A DNA stretch of 64,000 nucleotides, taken from positions 1-64,000 of the forward strand of contig NZ_AUEZ01000035.1 of the NCBI RefSeq assembly GCF_000426245.1, read 5' to 3'. Each line of letters starts with the position of its first letter. The first letter of the stretch is position 1. The notes beneath the pieces are model-generated. The model was given only the letters and a program-made list of their open reading frames with translations, did not search any database and had not been told where the DNA came from. The stretch comes from Bradyrhizobium sp. Ai1a-2 (lineage in GTDB: Bacteria; Pseudomonadota; Alphaproteobacteria; Rhizobiales; Xanthobacteraceae). The translations under genes were made by a program, and so were the position numbers. Positions 7,262-16,830 of this stretch are shown in pieces.

Positions 7262-8635
7262 ATGAGTGCTCACAACGTCAAATCCTCGGTCGCAGCGATC
7301 TCGGTGCTTGCCAGCGGCAGCATGGCCGTGGCGAAGTTCGTCGTCGGGATTGCGATCGGCTCGCTGGCGCTGATCTCGGAAGCCCTGCACTCCTCGATCG
7401 ACCTGGTCGCAACCATCATCACCTGGGCGGTGGTGCGGGTATCCGACCTGCCGGCGGACGAAGAGCATCACTATGGCCACGGCAAGCTCGAAAGCGTCTC
7501 CGCGCTCGGCATCATCGCGCTGCTCTACGTGCTCGCGGGCGGTATCCTGGTCGAGGCCTATAGCCGGCTGCGCGAAGGCGCGCCGCCGCCGTCGATCTCC
7601 GCGATCCCGTTCGTGGTCCTCATCATCGACATCGTCGTCAACCTGTGGCGGGCGCGGGCGCTGCATCGTGCGGCACGCGACACCAAGAGCCAGGCGCTCG
7701 CGGCCGACGCACTGCATTTCGCCTCCGACGTGATGGGTTCCTTTGCCGTCATCATCGGCCTCCTGCTGGCCGGCCTCGGCTTCTGGTGGGGCGACGCCGC
7801 CGCTGCCATCGCCGTCGCCGTCATGATCGCGCTGCTTGGCCTGCGGATGGCTCGCTCGACCGTGGAGACGCTGACCGACCGGGCGCCGGAAGGCGCGTTC
7901 GAGAAAGCAACCGTGGCGATCCGGAACGTGCCCGGTGTCCTCGAAGTCGAGCGGCTGCGCGTGCGCATGGTCGGTCCGACCTATTTCATCGACGCCATCG
8001 CCAAGGTGCCGCGCACCATTCCGATCGACCGTGTCGAAGAGATCAAGCGCCGGGCCCAGGCCGCGGTCACCGAGGTGCTCGGCGATGCCGATCTCACCTT
8101 CACCGCGGTGCCGGTCGCACGCGACAATGAGAGCGTGCGCGAGCGCATCATGGTGATCGCGCGCAATTCCGGGCTTGCGATCCATCACGTCACCGTGCAC
8201 GCGCTCGACGAGAAGCTGATCGTCAGCATCGACCTCGAAGTCGATGGCGAGATGGAGCTCATCGCGGCCCATGCCATTGCCCACGATCTCGAACGCGCGA
8301 TCCGCGAGGACTTCGGCGAAGACGTCGAGGTCGACACCCATATCGAGCCGCTCGAGCCGGAACTGCCGTGGGGCAGCGACGCCGCGCCTGATCGCGTCGA
8401 GACCATCAGGGAAGCTTTGACGCGCTTTGCCGCCGACGGCCCGATCCATGACATCCACAATGTGCGCGTCCGCGATTCCGACGCCGGCGAGATCGTCAAC
8501 TTCCATTGCCGTGCGGCGCCGTCGATGAGCGTCATCAAGGTGCATGAGGGAGTCGACGCGATCGAGCGCGCCCTGCGCCGCGCCTTCCCCAGCATCAAGC
8601 GCGTCATCAGCCACGCCGAGCCGCCGCATAGGTAG
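7262..8635 (+). CDS. Cation diffusion facilitator transporter with extended C-terminus
   Basis: 457 residues against about 300 for ordinary CDF proteins. Six membrane helices lie in 1-200. The transport site is HxxxD on TM2 (ALHSSIDL, His43/Asp47) and HxxxD on TM5 (ALHFASDV, His152/Asp156), and HHYGHGKLE follows TM2; this pattern is typical of Zn/Cd-type carriers, which export divalent metal by proton exchange. The usual cytoplasmic ferredoxin-like dimer domain (about 210-290) is followed by two further segments of similar length, each ending in a His-x-Glu-Pro (VDTHIEP, VISHAEP), so the tail looks like three dimer domains in tandem. Single gene; no metal regulator adjacent. Confidence 0.9.
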   Translation: MSAHNVKSSVAAISVLASGSMAVAKFVVGIAIGSLALISEALHSSIDLVATIITWAVVRVSDLPADEEHHYGHGKLESVSALGIIALLYVLAGGILVEAYSRLREGAPPPSISAIPFVVLIIDIVVNLWRARALHRAARDTKSQALAADALHFASDVMGSFAVIIGLLLAGLGFWWGDAAAAIAVAVMIALLGLRMARSTVETLTDRAPEGAFEKATVAIRNVPGVLEVERLRVRMVGPTYFIDAIAKVPRTIPIDRVEEIKRRAQAAVTEVLGDADLTFTAVPVARDNESVRERIMVIARNSGLAIHHVTVHALDEKLIVSIDLEVDGEMELIAAHAIAHDLERAIREDFGEDVEVDTHIEPLEPELPWGSDAAPDRVETIREALTRFAADGPIHDIHNVRVRDSDAGEIVNFHCRAAPSMSVIKVHEGVDAIERALRRAFPSIKRVISHAEPPHR

Positions 8636-8829
8636 GAACACCTCGGCGTTCTCGTTTCGGACTCGGTTCGCGAGCTTCGATTCTTCCTTGGACAAGAATT
8701 ATTTCGCATTAACGAATCGTTGACTCTCGACACACCGGAAAAACTGGATTCAAATCACATTGATTCGGGAGCGACGTGGGGTTGCCTTCCGAACAGTGTG
8801 CAAATCAGACTGCGGTGGGGGTCTAGGGC

Positions 8830-11145
8830 ATGACGCGTGCGCATGCGGCGAACGTGTGCGTCCAATCCGATTCGATCAAGGGATTGGCGCAATCGATCGC
8901 GAAACCTGACTACCACAGGCTCTTGACCGCAGAGCCTGCGCTGCGCCGGGCTGTGCCCACGCTCATCATCGCCTTCCTGATCACGATCTGCCTCGGCGCC
9001 TTCGTCCAGGTGGTCGACCAGAACCGGCAGAAGCGCGCCGCCCTGAAACGCGACCTCGCCGCCCTCTCCGATATCCTCGCCGAGCGGCTCGATCGCCTGA
9101 CGTCGAGCCGCCGCGAACGCCTTGGCAATATCGAGCAGTTGCAGAGCCTGCTGCCTGATCTCATTCCGTCCTGGGGCATCGCCAGGGGCCGCCACATCGT
9201 CGTCACCAGCGCCGATCACCGCATGCTCGCTCGCGCCCCGATCGACGGGCTCGGCGAGAACGACCGGGTGCTCGACATCGTCTCCACCGCGCAACTGCTC
9301 GCCGCTCCGAGCCAGCAGGGCCTCCTCGCCGACATGATCCTGCCGAATGGCGACGGTGCACTGGCCGTCTCGGTTCTCGTGAAATCGCTGCCCGGCCAGG
9401 TGATCGTGATCCAGGAGATGAACGAGCCGATCTGGGGATCGGACGCCGCGCTCTCGGTCACGCTCTCGGCGACCACGGGCTTCGTCGTGCTGATCCTCGG
9501 CTTCGCCTTCCATTGGCAGTCGACCCGCGCCCGCGAGGGCGATCTGATCAATGACGCCGTGCGCGGCCGGATCGACACCGCGCTCAACCGCGGCCGCTGC
9601 GGGCTGTGGGACTGGGACCTCTCGCGCGGCCGCATCTTCTGGTCGCAGTCGATGTTCACCCTGCTCGGCCTTGAATCCCGCAACGACCTGCTCACCTTCG
9701 GCGAGGTCAACGCGCTGGTGAAATCCGACGACATCGATCTGTTCGACATCGCCGACCAGCTCATCTCCGGCAAGATCGCCCACATCGACCAGTCGTTCCG
9801 CATGCAGCATACCGAGGGCCACTGGATCTGGCTGCGCGTGCGCTGCGAGCTCAGCCACCCGTCGGCCGACGGCGGTCTGCACCTGATCGGGATCGCGGTC
9901 GACATCACCGAGCAGAAGAGCCTTGCCGAGAAGACGGTGGAAGCGGACCTGCGGCTGCGCGACGCCATCGAGACCATTCCGGAAGCCTTCGTGCTGTGGG
10001 ACGCCGAGGACCGCCTCGTGCTCTGCAACTCGCACTTCCAGCGCTTGCACAAGCTGCCGGATTCGGCCGTCGCCCCCGGCACCTCCTACGAGACCGTGAT
10101 CGAGGTCGGCAGCATGCCGGAGGTGCGCACGCGGCTGCACGAGGCCGGCGTGCCGATGCCTGGCGCGCGCACCTTCGAGGCGCAGCTCGACGACGGGAAG
10201 TGGCTGCATATCTCCGAGCGCCGCACCAAGGACGGCGGTTACGTCTCCGTCGGCACCGACATCACCCGCATCAAGGCGCATGAGCAGAAGCTCGTCGACA
10301 ACGATCTGCGCCTGCGCGCCAGCGTCATCGACCTGAAGCGCTCGCAGGCCGAGCTCGAGCGGCAGGCGATCGAGCTTGTCGATCTCGCGGAGAAATATTC
10401 GCAGGAGAAGACCCGCGCCGAGGAGGCTAACGCCGCCAAGTCGAAATTCCTCGCCAATATGAGCCACGAGCTGCGCACGCCGCTGAACGCGATCATCGGC
10501 TTCTCCGAGATCATGGGCAGCGGCATGTTCGGCGCGCTCGGTTCGGACAAGTACCAGGAATATTGCCACGACATCCTCACCAGCGGCAAATACCTGCTCG
10601 ACGTCATCAACGACATCCTCGACATGTCGAAGATCGAGGCCGGGCGTATGAAGCTCGACCTTGAGCCGCTCGATCTGTCGAGGACGCTCGCGGAATCGCT
10701 GCGGGTGGTCTCCGGACGCGCCCAGGCCAAGAAGCTGACACTCGATGCCGACATCGAACGCGCGATTCCGGTGGTGGCCGACCGCCGCGCGATCAAGCAG
10801 ATCGTCGTCAACCTGCTCTCCAATGCGGTGAAGTTCACGCCCGACAATGGCCGGGTGATCGTGCGCAGCCAGGTGCTGGACGATCGCATCGTGATGCTGA
10901 TCGCCGACACCGGCATCGGCATCGCACAGGACTCGCTGCAGCGCCTCGGCAAGCCGTTCGAGCAGGTCGAGAGCCAGCTCACCAAGACCTACCAGGGCTC
11001 GGGCCTCGGCCTTGCGATCGCACGCTCGCTGACCAGCCTGCACGGCGGCTCGATGAAGCTGCGCTCGAAGCTCGGCGTCGGCACCGTGGTCCGCATCGCC
11101 CTGCCGCGCGACGCCTTCGCGGCGAGGATGCGGGCGGCAGCGTAA
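8830..11145 (+). CDS. PAS-domain hybrid-type sensor histidine kinase (membrane)
   Basis: 771 residues. TM1 near 40-60 and TM2 near 210-230 enclose a periplasmic sensor of about 150 residues. Two PAS domains follow (about 255-365, ending IGIAVDITEQK, and 375-485, ending VSVGTDITRIK), then a coiled linker rich in Glu/Lys, HisKA with phospho-acceptor His546 in NMSHELRTPLNAIIGFSEIM, and HATPase_c with N box NLLSNAVKF, G1 DTGIGI and G2 GSGLGLAIA. Domain order resembles the PleC/DivJ group of alphaproteobacterial kinases. No receiver domain and no response regulator next to it, so the partner is unknown. The kinase core is complete and should be active. Confidence 0.9.
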   Translation: MTRAHAANVCVQSDSIKGLAQSIAKPDYHRLLTAEPALRRAVPTLIIAFLITICLGAFVQVVDQNRQKRAALKRDLAALSDILAERLDRLTSSRRERLGNIEQLQSLLPDLIPSWGIARGRHIVVTSADHRMLARAPIDGLGENDRVLDIVSTAQLLAAPSQQGLLADMILPNGDGALAVSVLVKSLPGQVIVIQEMNEPIWGSDAALSVTLSATTGFVVLILGFAFHWQSTRAREGDLINDAVRGRIDTALNRGRCGLWDWDLSRGRIFWSQSMFTLLGLESRNDLLTFGEVNALVKSDDIDLFDIADQLISGKIAHIDQSFRMQHTEGHWIWLRVRCELSHPSADGGLHLIGIAVDITEQKSLAEKTVEADLRLRDAIETIPEAFVLWDAEDRLVLCNSHFQRLHKLPDSAVAPGTSYETVIEVGSMPEVRTRLHEAGVPMPGARTFEAQLDDGKWLHISERRTKDGGYVSVGTDITRIKAHEQKLVDNDLRLRASVIDLKRSQAELERQAIELVDLAEKYSQEKTRAEEANAAKSKFLANMSHELRTPLNAIIGFSEIMGSGMFGALGSDKYQEYCHDILTSGKYLLDVINDILDMSKIEAGRMKLDLEPLDLSRTLAESLRVVSGRAQAKKLTLDADIERAIPVVADRRAIKQIVVNLLSNAVKFTPDNGRVIVRSQVLDDRIVMLIADTGIGIAQDSLQRLGKPFEQVESQLTKTYQGSGLGLAIARSLTSLHGGSMKLRSKLGVGTVVRIALPRDAFAARMRAAA

Positions 11146-11391
11146 AGATTTACGCGTTCATCGCCGATCCATCGCTACGCCTGTAACGAAGGCGACGGCG
11201 CGGGCACTGACCACGCGATCAAAATAGTCGGCGATCGCGCCGCGCTATCTCATCCTGGTCTCATGAATTCATCATGACTTGTCCGATGGCGTTTCCTACC
11301 GATGCCCCCCGCGCGCATGACGTGCGACGGGAGCCGCGGAGCGGAGCAAGACCGCAAGTGGTCGACCCCCAACTGGAAACGGAGCTTCAAG

Positions 11392-12816
11392 ATGACGGAC
11401 CTGACCATTCGAACACTTGACGGGTCGACTAAAGCCTTTGCGCCGGACACGATTGCAGCCTTGCGTGGAAAGCTTCGTGGCGCAGTCGCGCTACCTGGAG
11501 AAGATGGCTATGACGCCGCCCGCAGCGTCTGGAATGCCATGATCGACCGGCGTCCTGGTCTCGTGGTGCGCTGCCTGGGTGCTGCTGACGTCATCAATGT
11601 CGTCAAACTCGCCCGCGACGAACAGCTGCTGCTTGCCGTGCGCAGCGGGGGTCACAACATCGCCGGCAACGCGGTATGCGAAGGCGGCCTTCTGATCGAT
11701 CTCTCCTTGATGAAATCGGTGCGCATCGATCCGGCATCGCGCACAGCGCGGGTTGAGCCCGGCGCCACGCTGGCCGACTTCGACAAGGAGGCACAAGGCT
11801 TCGCGCTCGCCGCGCCGCTTGGCGTTAACTCCACCACGGGAGTTGCAGGCCTCACGCTCGGCGGAGGCTTCGGCTGGACCACGCGCAAGTTCGGCCTGAC
11901 TATCGACAATCTCATCTCCGCCGACGTGGTCACTGCCGACGCCAGGCTGGTCCACGCCAGCGAAGAGGAGAACCAGGACCTGTTCTGGGCATTGCGCGGC
12001 GGCGGCGGCAATTTCGGTGTCGTGACGTCCTTCGAGTTCAGGCTGCATCCACTGGGGCCGGAGGTGCTGTCGGGTCTGATCGTGCACCCCCTCGACGAGG
12101 CCGGTGAGCTGCTATCTCGATATCGCCGCATCGCCAAAGAGGCGCCGGACGAACTCACAACCTGGGCCGTGATGCGCAAGGCGCCGCCGCTTCCCTTCCT
12201 GCCCGCCGAATGGCACGGCAAGGAAGTGCTCATCTTTGCGGCTTGCTATAGCGGCGACATGAAAGATGGCTACGAGGCGATCAAGCCCCTGCGCGAGCTG
12301 GGCAAGGCCATAGCCGACGTTATCACTCCTCAGCCGTTCACCGCCTGGCAGACGGCGTTCGATCCTCTGTTGACGCCCGGCGCGCGCAACTACTGGAAGA
12401 GCCACGACTTCGCCGATCTTCCGGATGCCGCGATCAAAGCGATCGTCGACGCAGTGCGTACGTTGCCGTCGCCTGAATGCGAGGTATTTATCGCCCACGT
12501 CGGTGGAGCCATGGCTCGTGTCGCTCCTGACGCCACTGCGTGGCCGAACCGAAATGCACACTTCGTCATGAATGCGCATACCCGTTGGCGCGACAAGGCC
12601 CAGGATGCGGCCTGCGTCGCATGGGCTCGTCGGCTGTACGACGCCACGGCCTCCTTCGCCTCGGGCAGCGTCTACGTCAATTTTATGCCCGAGGATGAAA
12701 ATGACCGGGTGGCGAACGCGTATGGCGCGAACTATCGCCGCCTGGCTAAGATCAAGCGCCGTTACGACCCTCAAAACCTGTTCCGGATGAACCAGAATAT
12801 CCAGCCGGATAAGTGA
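11392..12816 (+). CDS. FAD-linked oxidoreductase, berberine-bridge/GOOX type
   Basis: 474 residues from the ATG at 11392, which has GGAG 7 bases before it; an ATG at 11302 adds a non-conserved polar leader and is less likely. PCMH-type FAD-binding domain: RSGGHNIAGN supplies the His for covalent 8-alpha linkage, TTGVAGLTLGGGFGWTTRKFG and ALRGGGGNFGVVTSF bind FAD. Where bicovalent members carry a Cys, this one has the S/T-rich GVNSTTGVAG, so only the His link is expected. The BBE domain at the end is intact (YVNFMPEDEND, YDPQNLFRMNQNI). The family oxidises alcohols, sugars or phenolics using O2 or another acceptor; substrate unknown. No signal peptide. Monocistronic, convergent with opgH. Confidence 0.85.
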   Translation: MTDLTIRTLDGSTKAFAPDTIAALRGKLRGAVALPGEDGYDAARSVWNAMIDRRPGLVVRCLGAADVINVVKLARDEQLLLAVRSGGHNIAGNAVCEGGLLIDLSLMKSVRIDPASRTARVEPGATLADFDKEAQGFALAAPLGVNSTTGVAGLTLGGGFGWTTRKFGLTIDNLISADVVTADARLVHASEEENQDLFWALRGGGGNFGVVTSFEFRLHPLGPEVLSGLIVHPLDEAGELLSRYRRIAKEAPDELTTWAVMRKAPPLPFLPAEWHGKEVLIFAACYSGDMKDGYEAIKPLRELGKAIADVITPQPFTAWQTAFDPLLTPGARNYWKSHDFADLPDAAIKAIVDAVRTLPSPECEVFIAHVGGAMARVAPDATAWPNRNAHFVMNAHTRWRDKAQDAACVAWARRLYDATASFASGSVYVNFMPEDENDRVANAYGANYRRLAKIKRRYDPQNLFRMNQNIQPDK

Positions 12817-12889
12817 GGCCTTCGGATGCGATTGAGTAAAAGAGTATCAGAACGATACCCTTCTGGCGGCACGCCTTGTGGCCCGATGG

Positions 12890-12921
12890 ATTCCGGGCTC
12901 GTCCTTCGGACGACCCGGAAT
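12890..12921. terminator. Hairpin between convergent genes (REP-type)
   Basis: ATTCCGGG (12890-12897) pairs with CCCGGAAT (12914-12921), and CGTCC/GGACG extend the stem around a TTC loop. It lies between the oxidoreductase stop (12816) and the opgH stop (12933), well placed to end both transcripts, although no long T-run follows. The ATTCCGGG...CCCGGAATGACG form is a dispersed Bradyrhizobium repeat. Confidence 0.5.
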
Positions 12922-12932
12922 GACGCGGCGCT

Positions 12933-15071
12933 TCAAGCGGCTTTTTCCGGGGCCAGCTTCAGGACATTTTCCAGCAAGGCCTGGTCGTTCAACACCGCCA
13001 GAGTCTCGCGGGTGGTGAGGGAGGCGACCGCCTGCTCGAAGGTGTCGCTCGCTTCGATGCGGGCGCGGGCTGTTGCCAGGTGCGGGTCGATTTCCTCCGG
13101 TCGCCGGCGCTTCGGCGGGGCAAGCGAGCGGAGATGCTGCTTCAGGAACGGCGGATCGCGTTGCAATTCGACCAGCGCACGGCCGCGATCAAGCGGAGGT
13201 GATGCCGCCAACTCGTTCGCGCGGGTCAGCACCGCCGGCGGCGCGACCTCCTCGGGTGTCGCAAACAGCGCCTTCATCCGCGGCGTCGCCGTATAGGCGC
13301 CGATCGGAATCGCAAACAACAGACCGACGATGACCGGCGACATCCACAACAGCAACGGCAGGGAGACGGCGTAGGCGCTCGCGGCCATCAGCACGCCGAA
13401 GGCCGTGGGTACTCCGTATTTGCGGTAGAGCTCGCGTCGCTCGACCGACCCGTCGTCGCGGCGCTGCGTCTGCCATCCGGCGTCACGGCCAATCAGGATC
13501 TCGACCACCGCGATCGATTGGAACACCATCATCGCGGGCGCGATCATGGCGGAGATCAACACTTCGACGATGACGCCAAGGAAAGCGCGAATGGCACCGC
13601 CGAACCGCCGTCGCGTTTCCCGCTGCGTCAACAGCAACAGGAAGCCGAGCAGTTTCGGCACGATCAGAAGCGCCATGGTGGCGCCGAACACCCAGGCCGC
13701 AAGGACGGGGTCCTGCGCCGGCCAGTTGGGAAACAGCGAAAACCCCTTTGGAAAATATTCGGGGCGGACGAAGCGGGCCTGCAGCGAGATCAGTATGCCG
13801 AGCAGCAGGAACGTGAACCAGAGCGGCGCAGTGATATAGGAACCGATCCCGGTCATGAAATGCAGGCGCGAAATCCAGTGCAGTCCGCGCGTCGGCAACA
13901 CGGCGAGATGCTGCAGATTTCCCTGGCACCATCGCCGGTCGCGCGCCGCGAAATCCAGTAGCGAAGGCGGCACTTCCTCAAAACTGCCGCCGAGCGTCGG
14001 CGCCATGTAGATGCCCCAGCCGGAGCGCCGCATCAGCGCGGCCTCGACAAAGTCGTGGCTCAGAATATGTCCGCCGAACGGCTTTCGCCCGTGCAACTCC
14101 GGCAGCCCGGCAGCTTCGGCGAAGGCCTCCACCCTGATGATGGCGTTGTGTCCCCAATAGTTGCCTTCGGAGCCGTGCCACCAGGCCACGCCCGCTGCGA
14201 TCATCGGCCCATAGAGCCGGCCGGCAAATTGCTGCAGGCGGCTGAACAGGCTTCGCGCATTGACGATGATCGGCAACGTCTGGAGCAACGCGGCCGCAGG
14301 ATTCGCCTCCATCGCATGAACCATCCGTACCATCGTGTCGCCCGTCATCAGGCTGTCGGCATCGAGGACGATCATGAACTGATAGCCGCTCCCGAAGCGG
14401 GAGACCCAATCGGCGATGTTGCCGGATTTGCGCGCGACGTTGTTGGCGCGGTGACGGTAGTAGAGCCGATCGGAACCGCAGGCTCGCCGCAATTTCAGGA
14501 AAGCGCGCTCCTCGGCGATCCAGATATCGGGATCGGTGGTGTCGCTCAGCACAAACCAATCGAAGTGCTCGCCATGCCCGGTCGCCTCAACGGACTCGTA
14601 GATCGCGCGCAGCCGAGCCATCAACTGGCTTTCGTTTTCGTTGTAGGTCGGCAGCAGCACTGCCGTCCGGCTCGCGATTTCGGGTAAGGCGCCGCTGGCG
14701 GCGATCTGCAGTGCGTTCCCTCCTCGGCCGAGCAGGACGAAAAAGCCCGCAAGCGCGGAGGCGAACGAGAAGCCGATCCAGGCGAGCAACGCCACGAACA
14801 GCGCGAGCACCATCCATTCCAGGACGGTCACGCCTCCGACTTCGAGCACCTTGTACATCTCGTAGGCGCCAGCGCCAGTGAGTGCGATGGCGGCCGCAAG
14901 CACAAATGCCCGCCGCAGCCACATGGCCGATGCCACCGGCACAGGCCGCCGCGTCGCGTGCGGCGCGCGACCGAAGTCGGATGTGATCATTTCGAGCGGA
15001 TATTCGCGTGGCAGGAACCCGTCGGTCGGCGCGTCCGGCGTCAGCGGCGACGTCGTCGCTACGGAGCCCAT
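12933..15071 (-). CDS. opgH: Glucans biosynthesis glucosyltransferase OpgH/MdoH
   Basis: 712 residues from the ATG at 15071; another in-frame ATG at 15083 overlaps opgG further. Inner-membrane GT2 enzyme that builds the beta-glucan backbone of osmoregulated periplasmic glucans from UDP-glucose. Two N-terminal membrane helices, then the catalytic domain with TAVLLPTYNENE, the DxD metal motif in IVLDADSLM (about residue 238), the base region SHDFVEAA and DRRWCQGNLQHL, the Q/RxxRW product-binding motif; several further helices follow (about 405-600). Start overlaps the end of opgG by 13 bases, so the two are translated as a pair. The synthase complex acts with OpgG in the periplasm. Confidence 0.93.
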   Translation of the reverse strand: MGSVATTSPLTPDAPTDGFLPREYPLEMITSDFGRAPHATRRPVPVASAMWLRRAFVLAAAIALTGAGAYEMYKVLEVGGVTVLEWMVLALFVALLAWIGFSFASALAGFFVLLGRGGNALQIAASGALPEIASRTAVLLPTYNENESQLMARLRAIYESVEATGHGEHFDWFVLSDTTDPDIWIAEERAFLKLRRACGSDRLYYRHRANNVARKSGNIADWVSRFGSGYQFMIVLDADSLMTGDTMVRMVHAMEANPAAALLQTLPIIVNARSLFSRLQQFAGRLYGPMIAAGVAWWHGSEGNYWGHNAIIRVEAFAEAAGLPELHGRKPFGGHILSHDFVEAALMRRSGWGIYMAPTLGGSFEEVPPSLLDFAARDRRWCQGNLQHLAVLPTRGLHWISRLHFMTGIGSYITAPLWFTFLLLGILISLQARFVRPEYFPKGFSLFPNWPAQDPVLAAWVFGATMALLIVPKLLGFLLLLTQRETRRRFGGAIRAFLGVIVEVLISAMIAPAMMVFQSIAVVEILIGRDAGWQTQRRDDGSVERRELYRKYGVPTAFGVLMAASAYAVSLPLLLWMSPVIVGLLFAIPIGAYTATPRMKALFATPEEVAPPAVLTRANELAASPPLDRGRALVELQRDPPFLKQHLRSLAPPKRRRPEEIDPHLATARARIEASDTFEQAVASLTTRETLAVLNDQALLENVLKLAPEKAA

Positions 15072-16561
15072 CGATAGACCCACACTTCGGAAAGAGGCTT
15101 ATCGTCTTGCACCAGCAAGGCTCGAAGCTCGATGGGCGTATCCTTCTTCACCGCGCATTGGAAGCTGAGCCGCCATCCACCCGCGTCAGGATTTGGCTGC
15201 GTGACGATGTTGGTGATTTCGGACTTTTCGGCGCTCACGACGCCCTTGATGCTGTTGGGATCGACGCTCTTCAGGTTGTCGCCGACCAGATCCAGCACGA
15301 ACAATTTGCTGTCCTCGCCGCGCGCGCCGACGCCGGTGCGCACAAAGCGGGCGAGCGAATGAGCTTTGGGCGCATCCGGCCCCCAATGCAGACGATAGGT
15401 GAGATTGTTTTCGCTCTTCGCCTTCAGCGGCGCCTTGGGCCGCCAGAACGCTGCAATGTTGTCGTGGATTTCCTCCTTGGTCGGGATCTCGATCAGCACG
15501 ACGCCGCCCTCGCCCCAATCGCCGATCGGTTCGACCCAAAGGCTCGGCCGCGCTTCGAAACGCGACTCGATATCCTCGTACGCGGCGAACCTCTTCTCGC
15601 GCTGCATCAGCCCGAAGCCGCGTGGATTGAGGTCCTGGAAGGTGCTGACCTGAAGATCCCGCGGATTGCTCAGGGGACGCCAAAGGCTTTCACCCTTGCC
15701 GTTGAAAATGGCGAGCCCGTCGGAATCATGCACCGAGGGGCGAAAATCGTCGACATCGTTGTGATCATTGGGACCGAAGAAGAACATGCTGGTCATCGGC
15801 GCCAGGCCCGCGTGCTCGAGATCGACCCGCGGATAAAGCGCCATCTCGACATCGAACACGGTGGTCTCGCCGGGCCGCAAGGTGAAGCGGTAGCTCGCGG
15901 TGCAACTCTTGCTGTCGAGCAGCGCGTGGATGACGAGCGAGGTCGCGTTGGCTGCGGGGCGCTCCAGCCAGAACGCCTTGAAGTAGGGAAATTCCTCTCC
16001 CTTCGCCTCGCCGGTATCGATCGACAATCCCCGCGCCGACAATCCGTAGGTTTCACCCTTGGCGACGGCACGGAAATAGCTCGCGCCGAGGAAAACGGAG
16101 ACCTCATCAAAATAGTCGGGCTTGTTGATCGGCGCATGGATGCGAAAGCCGGCATAGCCGAGATCATCAGCGGCGAACGCCGGCACATTGTCGCCGAACG
16201 AAAAGTCCTCCTTGCGATAGCGGATTTCGTTGGCCTGGCCGTCGACGACCTCGAAGATGTTGACCTTGTTCTTGTAGAAGAAGCCGCGGTGAAAGAACTG
16301 CGCCTGGAACGGCAGCTTGTCGGCGCGCCAGAGCGCGCGCTCCGGCAGGAAGCGGATCGAGCGATATTGGTCGTAGTTCAGATCTTTCAGCTCTGCGGGC
16401 AGCTTTTCGTCGGGCGCCTCGAACGATTTGCTCGCGAGGCTGCGCGCGAGTTCCCGAACGGTGGATGGACCAAACGGAACAGTCGCGACCGCGTCGGTTC
16501 CCGGAAACAGCACGAGTGTCGGCAGCACTGCCGAGCCTTGCAGTAGCTGGCGACGATTCAC
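15059..16561 (-). CDS. opgG: Glucan biosynthesis periplasmic protein OpgG/OpgD
   Basis: 500 residues, normal for the family. The N-terminus MNRRQLLQGSAVLPTLVLFP has a twin-arginine motif with a hydrophobic core, so export by Tat is likely; that feature is better known for OpgD than OpgG, and either name may suit. The MdoG domain fills the rest (FHRGFFYKNKVNIFEV, GYAGFRIHAPIN, FLGASYFRAVAKGE, YGLSARGLSIDTGE, FQDLNPRGFGLMQR, all strongly conserved). The protein folds as a beta sandwich in the periplasm and acts on the nascent glucan; related enzymes were recently found to be glucanases. First gene of the opgGH pair. Confidence 0.92.
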   Translation of the reverse strand: MNRRQLLQGSAVLPTLVLFPGTDAVATVPFGPSTVRELARSLASKSFEAPDEKLPAELKDLNYDQYRSIRFLPERALWRADKLPFQAQFFHRGFFYKNKVNIFEVVDGQANEIRYRKEDFSFGDNVPAFAADDLGYAGFRIHAPINKPDYFDEVSVFLGASYFRAVAKGETYGLSARGLSIDTGEAKGEEFPYFKAFWLERPAANATSLVIHALLDSKSCTASYRFTLRPGETTVFDVEMALYPRVDLEHAGLAPMTSMFFFGPNDHNDVDDFRPSVHDSDGLAIFNGKGESLWRPLSNPRDLQVSTFQDLNPRGFGLMQREKRFAAYEDIESRFEARPSLWVEPIGDWGEGGVVLIEIPTKEEIHDNIAAFWRPKAPLKAKSENNLTYRLHWGPDAPKAHSLARFVRTGVGARGEDSKLFVLDLVGDNLKSVDPNSIKGVVSAEKSEITNIVTQPNPDAGGWRLSFQCAVKKDTPIELRALLVQDDKPLSEVWVYRWAP

Positions 16562-16830
16562 GAGAGCTCCTCAGCGTTTGGTCCAGGCGCCGCATGGAAA
16601 CAGCCGAGCCGTCGGCAAGTTCCACGAATGCCGCAACCGCGCCTAAAGATTCCCTTCAGACGATCTCCACTCCGTCGTTTTGGGAAAGTTTGGCATCCAG
16701 CCGTCGCACGGCCACGAAAATGTCCCGAACCCGTCAACAACGTGAACGGCAGTTTCAGGCAGTAGCAAACTGCCCACGCAGCGTCGTGGCTCACCGCCAT
16801 CTTTCGCAAGCAAGGGCGGCGGCGCGTTGG

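Noticed and set aside
6854..8695. Long minus-strand open frame opposite the CDF transporter
   Set aside because: Translation is His/Arg/Asp-rich without domains; the plus strand encodes a clear CDF protein. High GC makes long antisense frames common.
8755..11043. 762-codon minus-strand frame opposite the PAS histidine kinase
   Set aside because: Low-complexity shadow of the kinase gene; no ribosome site or family motif.
11302..11391. Upstream ATG start for the FAD oxidoreductase
   Set aside because: The extra 30 residues are polar and unlike the family, and the ATG at 11392 has a good ribosome site.
15008..16546. Plus-strand frame opposite opgG
   Set aside because: Antisense shadow; opgG matches its family along its whole length.
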